NCBI GenBank assembly: GCA_030849075.1
Contig: JASAOO010003457.1
Coordinates: 1 to 55,000 of the forward strand
Reading direction: 5' to 3'
DNA: 55,000 nt
Origin: Zelonia costaricensis
Taxonomy: Eukaryota > Euglenozoa > Kinetoplastea > Trypanosomatida > Trypanosomatidae
Shown here: piece after piece, positions 43,494 through 53,456 of the stretch
Layout of the letters: each line of letters begins with the position of its first letter
Position numbering within the stretch: position 1 is the first letter of the stretch
Program-made: the position numbers and the translations under genes
The notes under the pieces: generated by a model
Told to the model about the DNA's origin: nothing
The model's input: only the letters and a program-made list of their open reading frames with translations
The model's database searches: none

Positions 43494-45191
43494 ATGATGG
43501 CGCAGACGCCGGCTGCCGCGCCGCACTCGAGTGGCACGGGTCACTGCGACGCGTCCCGCAAGCGACAGCGGTCTCCCGGTGCGACCGCGTTGGGCGACAT
43601 GGCTCCCCCTATGACGCCGCGATTGCCCATGCAAGCGACCGACGCGAGCGCGGCTGCAGGAGGCGTCACGACGGACGGACCTTCAACACGGTGGCAGGCG
43701 GCGCGGCAGCGCTTCGCCGCCGCGCGGTGGCGCCGCGGCTGCTTTCACTTGCCGCTCTTTCCCGCACCGCCGCCTACGCTTGCACCACGGCCACCGCCAC
43801 CGCCCGCCCAGTCCAGCGGCAGAGAGGCCTGCACCTCTCGCACACACGCACCACCTTCTGCCGGCGTGCTTGGGGCTTGCGACCCCGCGCAGCGCCCCAC
43901 GGCGCAGGGTCGGGGCAACCGCAACAGCGAGGGTGCCGGTGTCATCACTGCCGACTGCGACCCTATTGCGTTGACTGCCTGCTACCTTCCACCGAACCCG
44001 TGGAAGGCGCTGCGTGGGATGGACTGCCGCAGCGTCGCAGACCCGGCGCATGGCCCGCAGTCATCGGCGTTTCTCGCCCCGCCTGTGATGGTGCGGCTGG
44101 AGAGGTGGAACGCCTACTGGGCCGCCTACTCCGCCTGCTGCGCGGATGAACTGGAGGGGCTCGCAACGCAGCTGCGAGTAGCGGACGAGGCAGCCAGCCC
44201 CGCTGCGGCGGCGCACCGATGCGTGGATGTCACCCTCACCGCGTCGATGTGGTCGCCACTGCCCTCAGCATCCGCGTGCGAGTTTGGGGTGCTTGAGGAC
44301 GGTGCTCGGGACGCTGTCGTGCCCTTCGGCAAGAGTGCTGCACATGGTGTGGTTCCATCGCCGCCCCTGCAGCGCTCCCCAAGCGTCGAGTCCATCGGCT
44401 CCTCCGCCTCCTCGACTTCGTACACGTACGCCTCGTCGTACACCACGGCGTCCTCCTCCTACGACGCCTCGTACAGCGCGAGCACGCGCAGCGTCAGCCG
44501 CCGCAGCTGCGAAAGCGAGCTGCCAGCGTCTGCTAGCGACCTCGACGCGCGCGCGGCGTGGGTGGCACCCGTGGCTCCGCACGTGCTGGCCGACCTGCTG
44601 TACCACGCCGCGCACCACTTCGGCGCTATCGAGCACTTCTCTGCGACTTTGCCGACCGATATCGAGGCCGGGGCTCTGACGCCGCATCAGCATCTTCTCC
44701 GCGTGCAGTTCACCACGGCGACGGCGGCCGGACTGTACTGGCGGTGGATCGACGGGCTGGCAGCGGTGGATGTTGTGGAGGGGTACCGACGCGAATGGAT
44801 GCCGGCGAACGCGGACGAGGTGAGCAGCACCGCTGACTCGCCACGTCCGTCCACGTCAAAGGCGAAGGTGCCGCGCGATGACGTTGCGGAGTGGTGGGAC
44901 AGCGTGGCGCTGGCTATGCGGCAGCGCTCGATGCAGCTGGGGGCCAGCCTTGTGCCGCACGACCCGTGCCACGCCACCTCCGAGCTGCTGCTCGGTCCGA
45001 ATGTGCTCGTCTCAACCCCGCTGGTGCGGAGCTTGTTCGAGGGGCTCTTCGCGGAAACTAAGCTGGAGTACCGTCCAGCGCTGCGCGGCTTTCGGGTGCG
45101 GTTTGCGAGCAGAGATGAGTGCCGGCTCGCCGTGCACGCCCTTCAGTGCTCGCTCTGGCGGGTCTTCGGTGTCTCCCTGATCTTCACCTAA
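43494..45191 (+). CDS. Hypothetical protein, 565 aa, with RRM-like C-terminal segments
   Basis: I do not recognise this protein. The first two codons are both ATG. The N-terminal half is mostly Pro/Ala/Ser-rich, with a basic cluster RKRQR near residue 23 (a possible nuclear signal) and a Ser/Tyr/Thr-rich tract around 305-335. Between them about residues 155-235 look ordered (LTACYLPPNPWKALRGMDC, then RLERWNAYWAAYSACC). The last 200 residues look folded. HLLRVQFTTATAAGLYWRW near 400, and the end of the protein, FRVRFASRDECRLAVHALQ then FGVSLIFT, both have the strand-helix-strand pattern of the second half of an RRM, the latter with an RNP1-like FRVRF. No complete RRM can be drawn, so RNA binding is only a suggestion. 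Confidence 0.8.
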   Translation: MMAQTPAAAPHSSGTGHCDASRKRQRSPGATALGDMAPPMTPRLPMQATDASAAAGGVTTDGPSTRWQAARQRFAAARWRRGCFHLPLFPAPPPTLAPRPPPPPAQSSGREACTSRTHAPPSAGVLGACDPAQRPTAQGRGNRNSEGAGVITADCDPIALTACYLPPNPWKALRGMDCRSVADPAHGPQSSAFLAPPVMVRLERWNAYWAAYSACCADELEGLATQLRVADEAASPAAAAHRCVDVTLTASMWSPLPSASACEFGVLEDGARDAVVPFGKSAAHGVVPSPPLQRSPSVESIGSSASSTSYTYASSYTTASSSYDASYSASTRSVSRRSCESELPASASDLDARAAWVAPVAPHVLADLLYHAAHHFGAIEHFSATLPTDIEAGALTPHQHLLRVQFTTATAAGLYWRWIDGLAAVDVVEGYRREWMPANADEVSSTADSPRPSTSKAKVPRDDVAEWWDSVALAMRQRSMQLGASLVPHDPCHATSELLLGPNVLVSTPLVRSLFEGLFAETKLEYRPALRGFRVRFASRDECRLAVHALQCSLWRVFGVSLIFT

Positions 45192-45957
45192 CGCCACCCA
45201 ATACGCCATAAAAGAGCGCGCCACGCGTCAACCGGCCTGTCTGGGGGACGCGCTTCTCAAAGACCAGAGAGAACAACAAAAAAAGGAAGCGTGCGTAACT
45301 TCGGCGGCGCCACGCACGTGCACCACTTCAGCTATCCCACCTAGAGACCTTTCGCAGGGCCTCGTACATCCACTTTCGACTTGGGTGCAAGGGTTGCTCG
45401 CCGGCGCCTTTTTTTCTGCGCCGAACGTGTCTGCGCAAGACCAGCATCATCCTCTCCACTGAGTATCATCCCCCGCCCCGTCTCCCGTCCCGCTCTGCCG
45501 CCACGGCTCTCCTTTCGAAATCGCACACACACATACACACAGCTCAGCTTCCGCTTCTCCTCCTCCTCCCTCCCTCCCTTCACCTCCCCTTCACCTCTTC
45601 ACCTTCACACCTTCTTTTTCGCTTCTTCGTGCTGCCTCTCGTCATCCAAAGTTCTCACCGCCGCGTCCCTCGCGTTTCGCACATTCGCCCACCTTCACTT
45701 TACATCACCTCGCCGTGCCCCCGTCTTCTCGTGCTTCCTCTTCACCACTTCCACCGCTCCCTCCAACAAGACTGCTTATCAACACGACGACGCGGCCGTC
45801 CGCTGTTGTTGCCAGTCTCGCCGCCGCAGCGGTGGTGCTCGCCCTCCTCCTCGCGTCGCCCGCTCCCCATCCCCGCACGGCTGCACCGGGCCCCCATCGA
45901 GCAGCCGCGCTTCCCACTACAGCGTCCCCCGTCACCACGCCGCTGCCGTCCGCTGCC
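45192..45957 (+). other. Intergenic region and pirin leader
   Basis: This 766-base stretch has no separate gene. It holds an A-rich patch (about 45270-45285), C/T tracts from about 45540 and the long leader of pirin. The pirin frame is open for 81 codons upstream of ATG 45958 but contains no ATG there. Confidence 0.7.
45541..45651 (+). promoter_or_regulatory. Predicted spliced-leader acceptor of pirin
   Basis: A long T/C tract (CTTCTCCTCCTCC type) is followed by AG at 45650-45651. The leader of about 306 bases has no ATG. AGs nearer the start (45769, 45918) are also possible. Confidence 0.4.
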
Positions 45958-47046
45958 ATGTCGACGCCAGCGCCGCAGTCGCGCGTCGTGCGCGAGGTGT
46001 TCGCGCTGGGCCGCGGCCCCTTCAAGACCTTCGACCCGTTCCTCTTCTGCGTCTTCCACAACGACGGCTACCCCGCGGCCGCCTCGAAGGATTCCCTCGG
46101 GCCCGACCCCAAGCTGCTGCGCGGCCGCGACATCGGGAGCGACTTCAGCTACCAGGACGGCTGGAGCATGTACCACGGCTCCACCGTGCCCGGCTTCCCC
46201 GCGCACCCGCACCGCGGCTTCGAGACGATCACCGTCACCCGCAAGGGCCTCATCGACCACTCCGACAGCTTCAAGTGCACGGCCCGCTACGGCGACGGCG
46301 ACACGCAGTGGCTTACGGCTGGCGGCGGCATTCAGCACACGGAGATGTTCCCGCTGCTGCGCGCTGACCAGCCGAACCCGCTGGAGTTATTCCAGGTCTG
46401 GCTGAACCTGCCGCGCAAGAACAAGATGTGCTCGCCGTACTTCTCCATGTTCTGGAAGGAGGAGACGCCGACGGCGCAGCTGCCCACGCTGCAGACCGAG
46501 CACGCCAGCGGCAGTGACACGCCGACCGCGGAGGTGCGGGTGGTTGCGGGGGAGCTGAGCGGAGTGCAGCCGCTTGCGCCGCCGCCGGACAGCTGGGCCT
46601 CGGACAACCACTCTGACGTCGCCGTCTGGGCGATTGTGATTCCGGCCAACGCGACGATCGTGCTGCCGGCTGCGAAGGGCGGCGCCGATGTCAACCGCGC
46701 GTTGTACTTCGTCCAAGGCGACCAGCTCGCGGTCGGCGAGGACGAGCGCGTCGTGGGGCCCATGACGGGTGTGCGCGTGGCGGCCGAGGCGCCGCTGCGG
46801 CTCCGTGCGGTGGGTGCGGCGGCGCAGCTGCTGGTGCTCCAGGGGCGGCCGATTGGTGAGCCGGTCGTGCAGCACGGCCCGTTTGTCATGAACACGCGGG
46901 AGGAGATCCTGCAGTGCTTCGCCGACTACCGCCGCACCGAGTTTGGCGGCTGGCCATGGGCCAGCGCCGACCACGTCCACCCCCGCGACACGCCGCGCCA
47001 CGCGGTGCACATGGGTGGGCGCAAGGAGTTCCCACCGAACAAGTAG
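45958..47046 (+). CDS. Pirin family (cupin) protein
   Basis: The product is 362 aa; human pirin has 290. The N-terminal cupin domain carries the pirin signature FPAHPHRGFETIT and GGIQHTEMFP. These supply the metal ligands His83, His85, His127 and Glu129, equivalent to the three-His/one-Glu iron site of human pirin. LELFQVWLNLPRKNK and the end of the first barrel follow. The second cupin domain runs from about residue 185 to 320, with VWAIVIPANATIVLPA. The C-terminus FGGWPWASADHVH is also pirin-like. In other organisms pirins are nuclear transcription cofactors or quercetin dioxygenases; the role in trypanosomatids is not known to me. ATG 45958 is the first ATG in the frame. The stop TAG is followed, after five sense codons in frame, by a second TAG that repeats the same AACAAGTAG sequence. 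Confidence 0.93.
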   Translation: MSTPAPQSRVVREVFALGRGPFKTFDPFLFCVFHNDGYPAAASKDSLGPDPKLLRGRDIGSDFSYQDGWSMYHGSTVPGFPAHPHRGFETITVTRKGLIDHSDSFKCTARYGDGDTQWLTAGGGIQHTEMFPLLRADQPNPLELFQVWLNLPRKNKMCSPYFSMFWKEETPTAQLPTLQTEHASGSDTPTAEVRVVAGELSGVQPLAPPPDSWASDNHSDVAVWAIVIPANATIVLPAAKGGADVNRALYFVQGDQLAVGEDERVVGPMTGVRVAAEAPLRLRAVGAAAQLLVLQGRPIGEPVVQHGPFVMNTREEILQCFADYRRTEFGGWPWASADHVHPRDTPRHAVHMGGRKEFPPNK

Positions 47047-47879
47047 TCGGGCGGCAACAAGTAGAGCCGCGTACCGCACGTCTTGGTGGAAGCGGAAAGG
47101 TCTTGTCGCGGCGTAAAGAAGGATGACCGGTGCGCGTGTGCGTGAGTGTGTGTGCGTCTTGCTCTCGCATAAACTGCCAGCCTCGATGTCGCCACACCGC
47201 CGCACCACCGTCGCCTTGATTCTTCGCGTACACGCACCTACAGCCCCTCCCCCCCTCTCCTCCCCGGCACTCCGCTCTCCATCCGTCCCACTTCCACTTC
47301 AATCACCACATCCCCATTCACACTTCACCAGCAGCGCCGGGGGACCGTCCTCGCAGCACGGGAACGGCGTTCTTGCGTGCTCTTTTTATTATGAGTGTCA
47401 GGCGGCTGGACGTGATGGGCGAGGTGCGCACCCACTCTCACGCACGCACAGGGGAAGCGCCGCCGCCGCCGCGTGCGTGGGTTGCCCCACCTGCAAGTGT
47501 GCGCCGATCGCGCCGAGTCCCGCCCTCCCCGCTCCCTCCTTCTTTCCTTTCCCTCGCTTCACTGTTGCTTTTGAATGTGCTCTCTTCACACTGTGTCGCC
47601 CCGCGCGGCACCCTATTTGGCCCCCTCCCCCCTCCCCTCCCTCCTCTACCTGCCCTTCTCCTTCTTTACGATGCCTTAGTCCACCTTCCCCTCTACCATT
47701 TCATACTTCCCCTCCCTCCTAGCCCTACAGCCTCGGCATGCCCCCCCCCCCCGCGCGTTGAGTCGGTGTGCCCAGCGCGTCAGTGCCTCAGGAGGTGGCG
47801 CGCACGGCGCTGGGCTGGGTCCTGTTTGCCGCGTACGCGTCAGGCGGGGCTTAAGCCGTGCTCTTCCACATGCCTGCCG

Positions 47880-47900
47880 TACATGACTCCCCGTCATGTA
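47880..47900 (+). other. Perfect 8-bp inverted repeat in 3' UTR
   Basis: TACATGAC and GTCATGTA flank a five-base loop TCCCC. It lies about 830 bases after the pirin stop, in a stretch (about 47755-47945) of mixed composition between C/T-rich blocks. It would form a stable small RNA hairpin. Confidence 0.6.
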
Positions 47901-49062
47901 GGCTCTACGAACTCAACAGCAAAGCACTCCCGCAAACGTGAGCCTCCTGTGGCGACCCTCGCTGCCCCGCCCATCCCAACACCCCACCCACCGCGCACAC
48001 ACACACACACACACGCGCGCAGTCTCCTCAGAGGCTCTACGAGTAGGTGGTTCTGCTGGCCGCCGATGCGAGAGCTGGAATGGCGCCGGCGATGCGCCTC
48101 GCTCTCCTTCATCAGCTCCAAACCCGACGTGATGGCGGTGGCGCTGTGAGAGGGCACTGCAACCTCGAGGTGCGTAACACTCCACTTGTAGCTTTCCTTG
48201 CCTCCGTCTTTCACACCCGAAACATACCCATACACACACACACACACACACGCACACATGAGTGCGAGTTGCATGCCTTGACGTATAACACAACGCACGC
48301 AGCTACATCCACATCCACCACTTTCTCCTTGCTGCGACACCCCTGTGCAGCTCTGCTCCCTCACAAAGAAGAAAAAAAAAGTTCACGGCGTGGTTTCCGA
48401 CGCCACTGTGAACGGCCCGACGCGCTTGTCAGGGCTCCGTCACTCTTTCCACCCCGCCCCACTTCCGTTTATCGAGTGTCACTCACTCGTGCGCAAACAA
48501 GCAAACAAAAAAAGGAAGCACTGTGTGGACCTCTCAGAGCGGTTTCAGCTGCCTTCTCATTTCTAAAGAGCCCCTGCTTGGGGGGGTGCTCGCTGCCCGG
48601 TCGCCTCGACGCACCACCACCTGCTGCGCACCTCCAAACAGCGCGTAGAGTCAGAGCTTCGACGTCGCCATCTGCACAGCCACCGAGGCAGACGCCGCGG
48701 CGCCGCTGCCTGGACTCTTCTGCCTGTTGCTGTTGCACCGCTCACCACGGTGTCTCGAGTGGTGCCGTTTTGTTGGTGTTGTTGTTGAGCACGTGCTAAA
48801 CGTGAAGCTGCGAATTTCCTTGTTTTACCGCCCTCCCCCCCACCCCCACCCCCACCTTCTCTTCGCGCCTTTTACAGGCCTGCAAACCCGAGTGCTTCAT
48901 CAAGCAGTCTCGCACATACGCGCCTTTTTGTGTGGTTGTTGTTGTGTTTCTCTTCCCATCTTCTTTTTTGTGCTTGAATCGCTCGCTAAGTGCGTCGATT
49001 TGGGGGATTTCTGCCGCTTGGCTGCCTGTGCGGTGCTTCTCAGTCTCCGCGTTGCGTGACCA

Positions 49063-49100
49063 GTCTCCCCCCCCCCCCACCTGACACCCTCTGGCGATAG
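49063..49100 (+). promoter_or_regulatory. Predicted spliced-leader acceptor of the acyltransferase
   Basis: A C14-type run is followed by AG at 49099-49100. It gives a 51-base, CA-rich, ATG-free leader to ATG 49152. Confidence 0.6.
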
Positions 49101-49151
49101 GTGAAGAAGGCACACACTATACACACACGCATACACAAGCACACGCACACC

Positions 49152-52100
49152 ATGGGCTTCCCATCGTCCCGCATGGCGCTGCCGGAAACGTGCAAGCAGG
49201 TTGTCCTGGTCGCGCCTATTGACACCCTCGCCGCCACAAGCGCGTGCGCCCTCGCCACATCGCCCTTTGTGCCGCTCAACGCCGATGTTCTCGTGTGCGG
49301 TGTCCCTGCGCCGCTCAGCAATGCGTTTCGTGTCATGCCCATAAGCAGCGGCGGCAGCGGTGTTGGCGACAGCGCCGCGTCCTTCGAGGCTGCCGCGGAG
49401 CTATTCAAGGACACGGTGCGCCAGATCGGGGAGGCGATGCAACAGAGCCGCGCGCCGCGGCCAGCGGCGTCGGTGACACACATGACGCAGTTCTTCTACG
49501 GCGGTGTCTCGCCAAAGACGGAGGAGGTGGAACCAATGCTGCGTCGCATCCACCTTGTTGACAGCGCCAGCACGGCGGCCCTGGTGTCCGCGTCCGCGTA
49601 CGTGCTGGTGCTCACCGCGTCGTCGCTCGGTGACGATGCGACCGCCGGGCTCACCCCGTACGAGGCGCTGCTGCGCCGGCTGTGGGCCCCCGCCATGGGC
49701 TCTGTGGGCCCGGCCGCCAAGCGAGAGCGCGGCAGCCTCATCGTCCTTGCGGATGACACGTACCGCCCAGCAATATGCGCGTTGCTGGCGCAGCTGGCGC
49801 CCGAGACGCCCACCCACGTGGACTGGACGGTGCTGCTCGCCTACACACACGCCATGGACCCGCCCGCGCTCGAGTACGGCGCCGCAACGGTGGCGGTGCA
49901 GGCGGCGAGTGGGCTCGTGCTCGGCGGCACGCTGCCGGCCCTGTGTGCGGGTAACGCGCTTGGGGTTCTGCGGCACTTTCCCGTGCGGCGCAGCGAGCCG
50001 GCAGCCATCACGCCGGTCGACATCGCGCTGAACGCTGCGCTGCTGGGCCACATCTGGCTCAGCCACGACGCGCTGCCCACGTGTGTGGAGTGCGCCGCGG
50101 AGCTGCAGCACCGGCCGGCCGCCGCCGACGCGGCTACGTCGTCGACGCAGCACCGCATTGCCGCCTTCGCCGTGGCCGAGTCGAGGAAGCCGGGCGAGAC
50201 GTCGTTGGTATGGGGCATGGTGGGGGAGTACCTCATGGGCTACTACGGCCGCTACGCAGCCGCCATCGCCGCGGCCTTCCCCGTCCCAGGCGTGCTCGCT
50301 GCGGCACCGGTGCTCCAGTTTCCGTTCAACGTGGCTGACGTCGCCAACTTCGGGCCCGAGCCGCGCGCCGCCGCGTACCCGCTGGAGGGCTGGCGGGCTC
50401 GCCAGCAGCGCCAACGCGTCGCTGACGGGCGTCTTCTCGCCGACCTGCCTGGCAACAGCGTCGCCGCGCAGGCGCTACAGACGGCGGTGGCGACGCTGGA
50501 CGGCGCGGTGCGTCGGGTGGAGCGGGCCGCGCGAAGTCCGCCGGTCCAGCCCCGGCGGTCGCGCCCGTCGGCGCCCTCGTCCTTCACCGTGGCGCCGTAC
50601 CGGCTGCCCGACTTCGACACGTCGCTCTACCACGCCCTGCTGCGCCGCCTGACGTCGCACTACGCCCTCATGCCGTACCACCAGTGCGTTGCCCTCGCAG
50701 AGGTGGACTGGGAGGCGTACGTGTCGGTGGTGGCGCGAGCGGCGTTGGAGCACCTGGCGCGCTGCGTGGCCCCGCCTGTGTCGGCTGCCCTGCCCTTGGC
50801 GAACGTGAGCATTGCGAGCATCGCCGGCGTGGCTGGTGCGAAGCCGGAGCCGCGCGTTCAGCATGACTCGGCCCCTGCGCCGGCGGACGCGGCGGTGGTG
50901 CGCGCCTTTCCGGAGCCGCGCCGGCACTACACTAACGACATCATCTACCACGGCCCAGACCGCATCCCCCCGATGCCGTCGCTGACCCGCACGTACCTCG
51001 GCTACCTCGTCTTTATGCACCGCGCCGGCATGGCGGCGAACGGGCTGCGCGGCGACATGACGCCGGGCATGACGCCGCATGTGATGACCGCCATCCTCGC
51101 CCAGCCCGACGTCCAGCGGCTCATGACGGCGCTGGCCGCGAAGGACGGGGCGTCGCGTGCCGAGGTGGAGGCGCAGGCGCGGCGCATTCTTGTCCGCTGC
51201 GGCGACACGCTCAACCACGTTCAGTGCCGCAGCGCCGGGCTTGCCATTCGCGAGTTCTTCCGGTGCATCTTCGACCGCGTCAACGTCAACGCCGGCGCTC
51301 ACGAGCGCGTGCACCGCTACCTCACCATGCCGCGCGTTGCCCTCGTGTTTGCGCCGCTGCACCGCTCGTACATCGACTTCCTCATCTTGTCGGAGGTGCT
51401 GGCGCTGATGCACGCCCCACTGCCTCACATCGTCGCTGGTGACACCTTCCTCAGCATGGGCGTCGTCGCAACGGTGATGCGGGGCAGCGGCGCCTTCTTC
51501 ATGCGCCGCTCCTTCCGCGGCGACCCCCTCTACGCGGCGCTGTTCAAGGAGTACGTTCGCCACCTCGTGCGCGGCCGGCGGCCGGTGGAGTTCTTCGTCG
51601 AGGGGACGCGGAGTCGCACAGGCAAGACGATGGCACCGAAGATGGGACTGCTCAAGTTCATCTGCGACAGCTTCTACGAGCGCGGGCAGCAGGAGCTGGA
51701 CGACGTGCTCATCATGCCAGTCAGCCTCTCGTACGACGAGCTGCTGGAGGCAACGATATACGCGCAGGAGCTGCTGGGGGTGCCGAAGCCGAAGGAGACC
51801 CTGTCGAACATGCTCAAGGCACGCAGCCTGCTGGAGCGCATGCACGGCAGCATCAACATCCACATGGGCGAGCCGGTCTCGCTGCGGGCGCTGAGGGAGC
51901 GGCCGCGGCAATGCCCGCTGCCCTTCCAACCCCGCTGCGAGCCGGCGCCTGTCGAGACGGCAACACCGGCCCCGCTCACCGAGCCGCCTGCGGTGCTCGA
52001 CACGACGCCATCCGTGGCGAAGAACGCCGTCGCCGTGACACCGGCGCCGCTCCTCACGACGGTCGCGTGGCACATCATGTACCAGCTGCAGCGCAACACC

Positions 52101-53258
52101 GTCATCACACCTGCCGCCCTCGTGGCGGCGCTGGTGGAGTGCCTCGGCCCGTACTACGGCACCTCCACAGCGGTAGAGGGTGCCGCAGCGAAGGCTGGCG
52201 TGCCGCTTGCGACGGTCCACGACGGGGTCGAGTGGCTGCGTCGGCTACTGCAGGAGCGAGGCGCGCAGCTGACGGCGGAGGCGGCGGGCTGGGCCGCAGA
52301 CCAGGTCGTCACCCGCGCGCTGGGCAACCTCCACCGCTACCTGCGGCTCAGCCCTGACGGATCAACGGTCCTGTACCAGCCTGACACGGTCGTGGCCCGC
52401 ATCGGCGTGAACATCAGCACGAACCAGCTCATCCACGCCTGCATCGACGAAGCCGTCGTCGCGGTTGTCACGCGTGCCTTCGGCTCGTCCGTCGCGTCTG
52501 CCGGGGCGGCAGGTGCGGTGCACGTCGCCGGGATGCCGTGCGGCGGCGTGCGCGCCGTAAAGACGGACGTCCTCAGCAACCAAACGCAGCTCCTGCAGCG
52601 CTTGCTGTCGGTCGAGTTCCCCAACTACGCCGCCGCGGCGCCGTGGAGCTTCACGTCGTGGCTCGAGTGCACCGTGAGTCGATTGCAGCAGCAGAGCAGT
52701 GCGACGCCGGCCCTGTGCGCGGCCGGGCCGCAGCTCACCGCCGGGGCCGGCGCCGTCGTGCATGTGCCGGTGACGCCGTACTACTACTTCCTGCTCCAGC
52801 TCATCGGCCCCCACGTGGAGGCGCTGTATGTCGTCCTCGTGGCGGCCTCAAGTCTGCTCGCCGCGTATCCGGGCAGCCCGCTTGGCGCGGCGCTCGTCGT
52901 GACCGCCACGCAGCGTGCGGCGACGTCGCTCTACTCCGAGCACGGTCTGCGGTACGTCGTGGCGGCCAACAAGGAAACGCTGCAGCACTACTACGAGTGC
53001 CTCATCTCGCTCTCGCTGTTGTGCTTGACGCGGCTGCCGCTGCCGGCGTCGGGAAAGACGAGCATCGGTGCGCCGGCCTACGCAGCTGGTGCGGTGGGGG
53101 CTGAGACGGCGCTCTCGCGGCTCGAGGTGCTGGCGGCGCAGATGCAGGCGCTGTGGTGGCATCCCGCCGCCCCACACGGCGCTACGCTGGACCGCGTCGC
53201 CGTGCAGCACCGTGTGCTGGCCGCCTACCGCGAGCTCACGCAGCCCTCGAAGATGTGA
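49152..53258 (+). CDS. DAT: Glycosomal dihydroxyacetonephosphate/glycerol-3-phosphate acyltransferase
   Basis: The product is 1368 aa. The open frame begins at GTG 49101, but ATG 49152 is the first ATG. It acylates DHAP at C1, the first step of ether-lipid synthesis. The PlsB/GNPAT-type core has motif I HRSYID (His737, Asp742), motif II GAFFMRR (780-786), motif III FVEGTRSR (815-822) and motif IV MPVSLSYD (Pro856). The C-terminal tripeptide SKM fits a type 1 peroxisomal/glycosomal signal. In Leishmania major a single glycosomal DHAP acyltransferase (LmDAT, chromosome 34) of similar size is described, and this is very probably its ortholog. The N-terminal 580 residues and the region after 950 have no motif I know; such long extensions are usual for the trypanosomatid enzyme and unlike the roughly 680-aa animal GNPAT. 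Use of glycerol-3-phosphate instead of DHAP cannot be excluded from sequence. Confidence 0.94.
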   Translation: MGFPSSRMALPETCKQVVLVAPIDTLAATSACALATSPFVPLNADVLVCGVPAPLSNAFRVMPISSGGSGVGDSAASFEAAAELFKDTVRQIGEAMQQSRAPRPAASVTHMTQFFYGGVSPKTEEVEPMLRRIHLVDSASTAALVSASAYVLVLTASSLGDDATAGLTPYEALLRRLWAPAMGSVGPAAKRERGSLIVLADDTYRPAICALLAQLAPETPTHVDWTVLLAYTHAMDPPALEYGAATVAVQAASGLVLGGTLPALCAGNALGVLRHFPVRRSEPAAITPVDIALNAALLGHIWLSHDALPTCVECAAELQHRPAAADAATSSTQHRIAAFAVAESRKPGETSLVWGMVGEYLMGYYGRYAAAIAAAFPVPGVLAAAPVLQFPFNVADVANFGPEPRAAAYPLEGWRARQQRQRVADGRLLADLPGNSVAAQALQTAVATLDGAVRRVERAARSPPVQPRRSRPSAPSSFTVAPYRLPDFDTSLYHALLRRLTSHYALMPYHQCVALAEVDWEAYVSVVARAALEHLARCVAPPVSAALPLANVSIASIAGVAGAKPEPRVQHDSAPAPADAAVVRAFPEPRRHYTNDIIYHGPDRIPPMPSLTRTYLGYLVFMHRAGMAANGLRGDMTPGMTPHVMTAILAQPDVQRLMTALAAKDGASRAEVEAQARRILVRCGDTLNHVQCRSAGLAIREFFRCIFDRVNVNAGAHERVHRYLTMPRVALVFAPLHRSYIDFLILSEVLALMHAPLPHIVAGDTFLSMGVVATVMRGSGAFFMRRSFRGDPLYAALFKEYVRHLVRGRRPVEFFVEGTRSRTGKTMAPKMGLLKFICDSFYERGQQELDDVLIMPVSLSYDELLEATIYAQELLGVPKPKETLSNMLKARSLLERMHGSINIHMGEPVSLRALRERPRQCPLPFQPRCEPAPVETATPAPLTEPPAVLDTTPSVAKNAVAVTPAPLLTTVAWHIMYQLQRNTVITPAALVAALVECLGPYYGTSTAVEGAAAKAGVPLATVHDGVEWLRRLLQERGAQLTAEAAGWAADQVVTRALGNLHRYLRLSPDGSTVLYQPDTVVARIGVNISTNQLIHACIDEAVVAVVTRAFGSSVASAGAAGAVHVAGMPCGGVRAVKTDVLSNQTQLLQRLLSVEFPNYAAAAPWSFTSWLECTVSRLQQQSSATPALCAAGPQLTAGAGAVVHVPVTPYYYFLLQLIGPHVEALYVVLVAASSLLAAYPGSPLGAALVVTATQRAATSLYSEHGLRYVVAANKETLQHYYECLISLSLLCLTRLPLPASGKTSIGAPAYAAGAVGAETALSRLEVLAAQMQALWWHPAAPHGATLDRVAVQHRVLAAYRELTQPSKM

Positions 53259-53413
53259 GGCGTTTCACCTCCGTCCTTTTTTGGCTCGCACGGCCGCGCC
53301 GCCGTGATGTGTTTGTCGTTTGGTGTTGTTGACGCGGGACCGGAATGGAAAGCACACGGAAGAAGAACAAAAAGGACTTGATGCTCGAACTCGCGCTTGG
53401 CGAGGTGCCTGTT

Positions 53414-53414
<1 letters not shown>

Positions 53415-53452
<38 letters not shown>
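53415..53452 (+). repeat. (GT)19 microsatellite
   Basis: This is the longest uninterrupted GT run in the window, about 155 bases after the acyltransferase stop. Confidence 0.95.

Positions 53453-53456
<4 letters not shown>

Larger units (their letters stand above)
47047..49151 (+). other. Long intergenic region (2.1 kb)
   Basis: No supported gene is seen. The content includes C/T blocks (about 47240-47300 and 47610-47720), a C12 run (about 47740-47751), the inverted repeat at 47880-47900, (CA)n runs (about 47994-48013 and 48233-48252), an A9 run (about 48371-48379), GTTGTTGTT stretches and the acyltransferase leader. Frames of up to 258 codons have UTR-like composition. Confidence 0.65.

Noticed and set aside
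45715..45957. N-terminal extension of pirin with a hydrophobic segment
   Set aside because: The extension begins at GTG and contains no ATG; the first ATG is 45958, exactly before the pirin domain.
47373..48149. 258-codon + strand frame in the pirin-acyltransferase spacer
   Set aside because: It crosses C-runs and a CA microsatellite that would encode Pro and Thr-His repeats; no domain and no conserved-looking segment.
49101..49151. 17-codon N-terminal extension of the acyltransferase
   Set aside because: It begins at GTG, directly at the predicted trans-splice AG; the first ATG is 49152.
50475..52220. 581-codon open frame on the minus strand
   Set aside because: Antisense shadow of the acyltransferase catalytic region.
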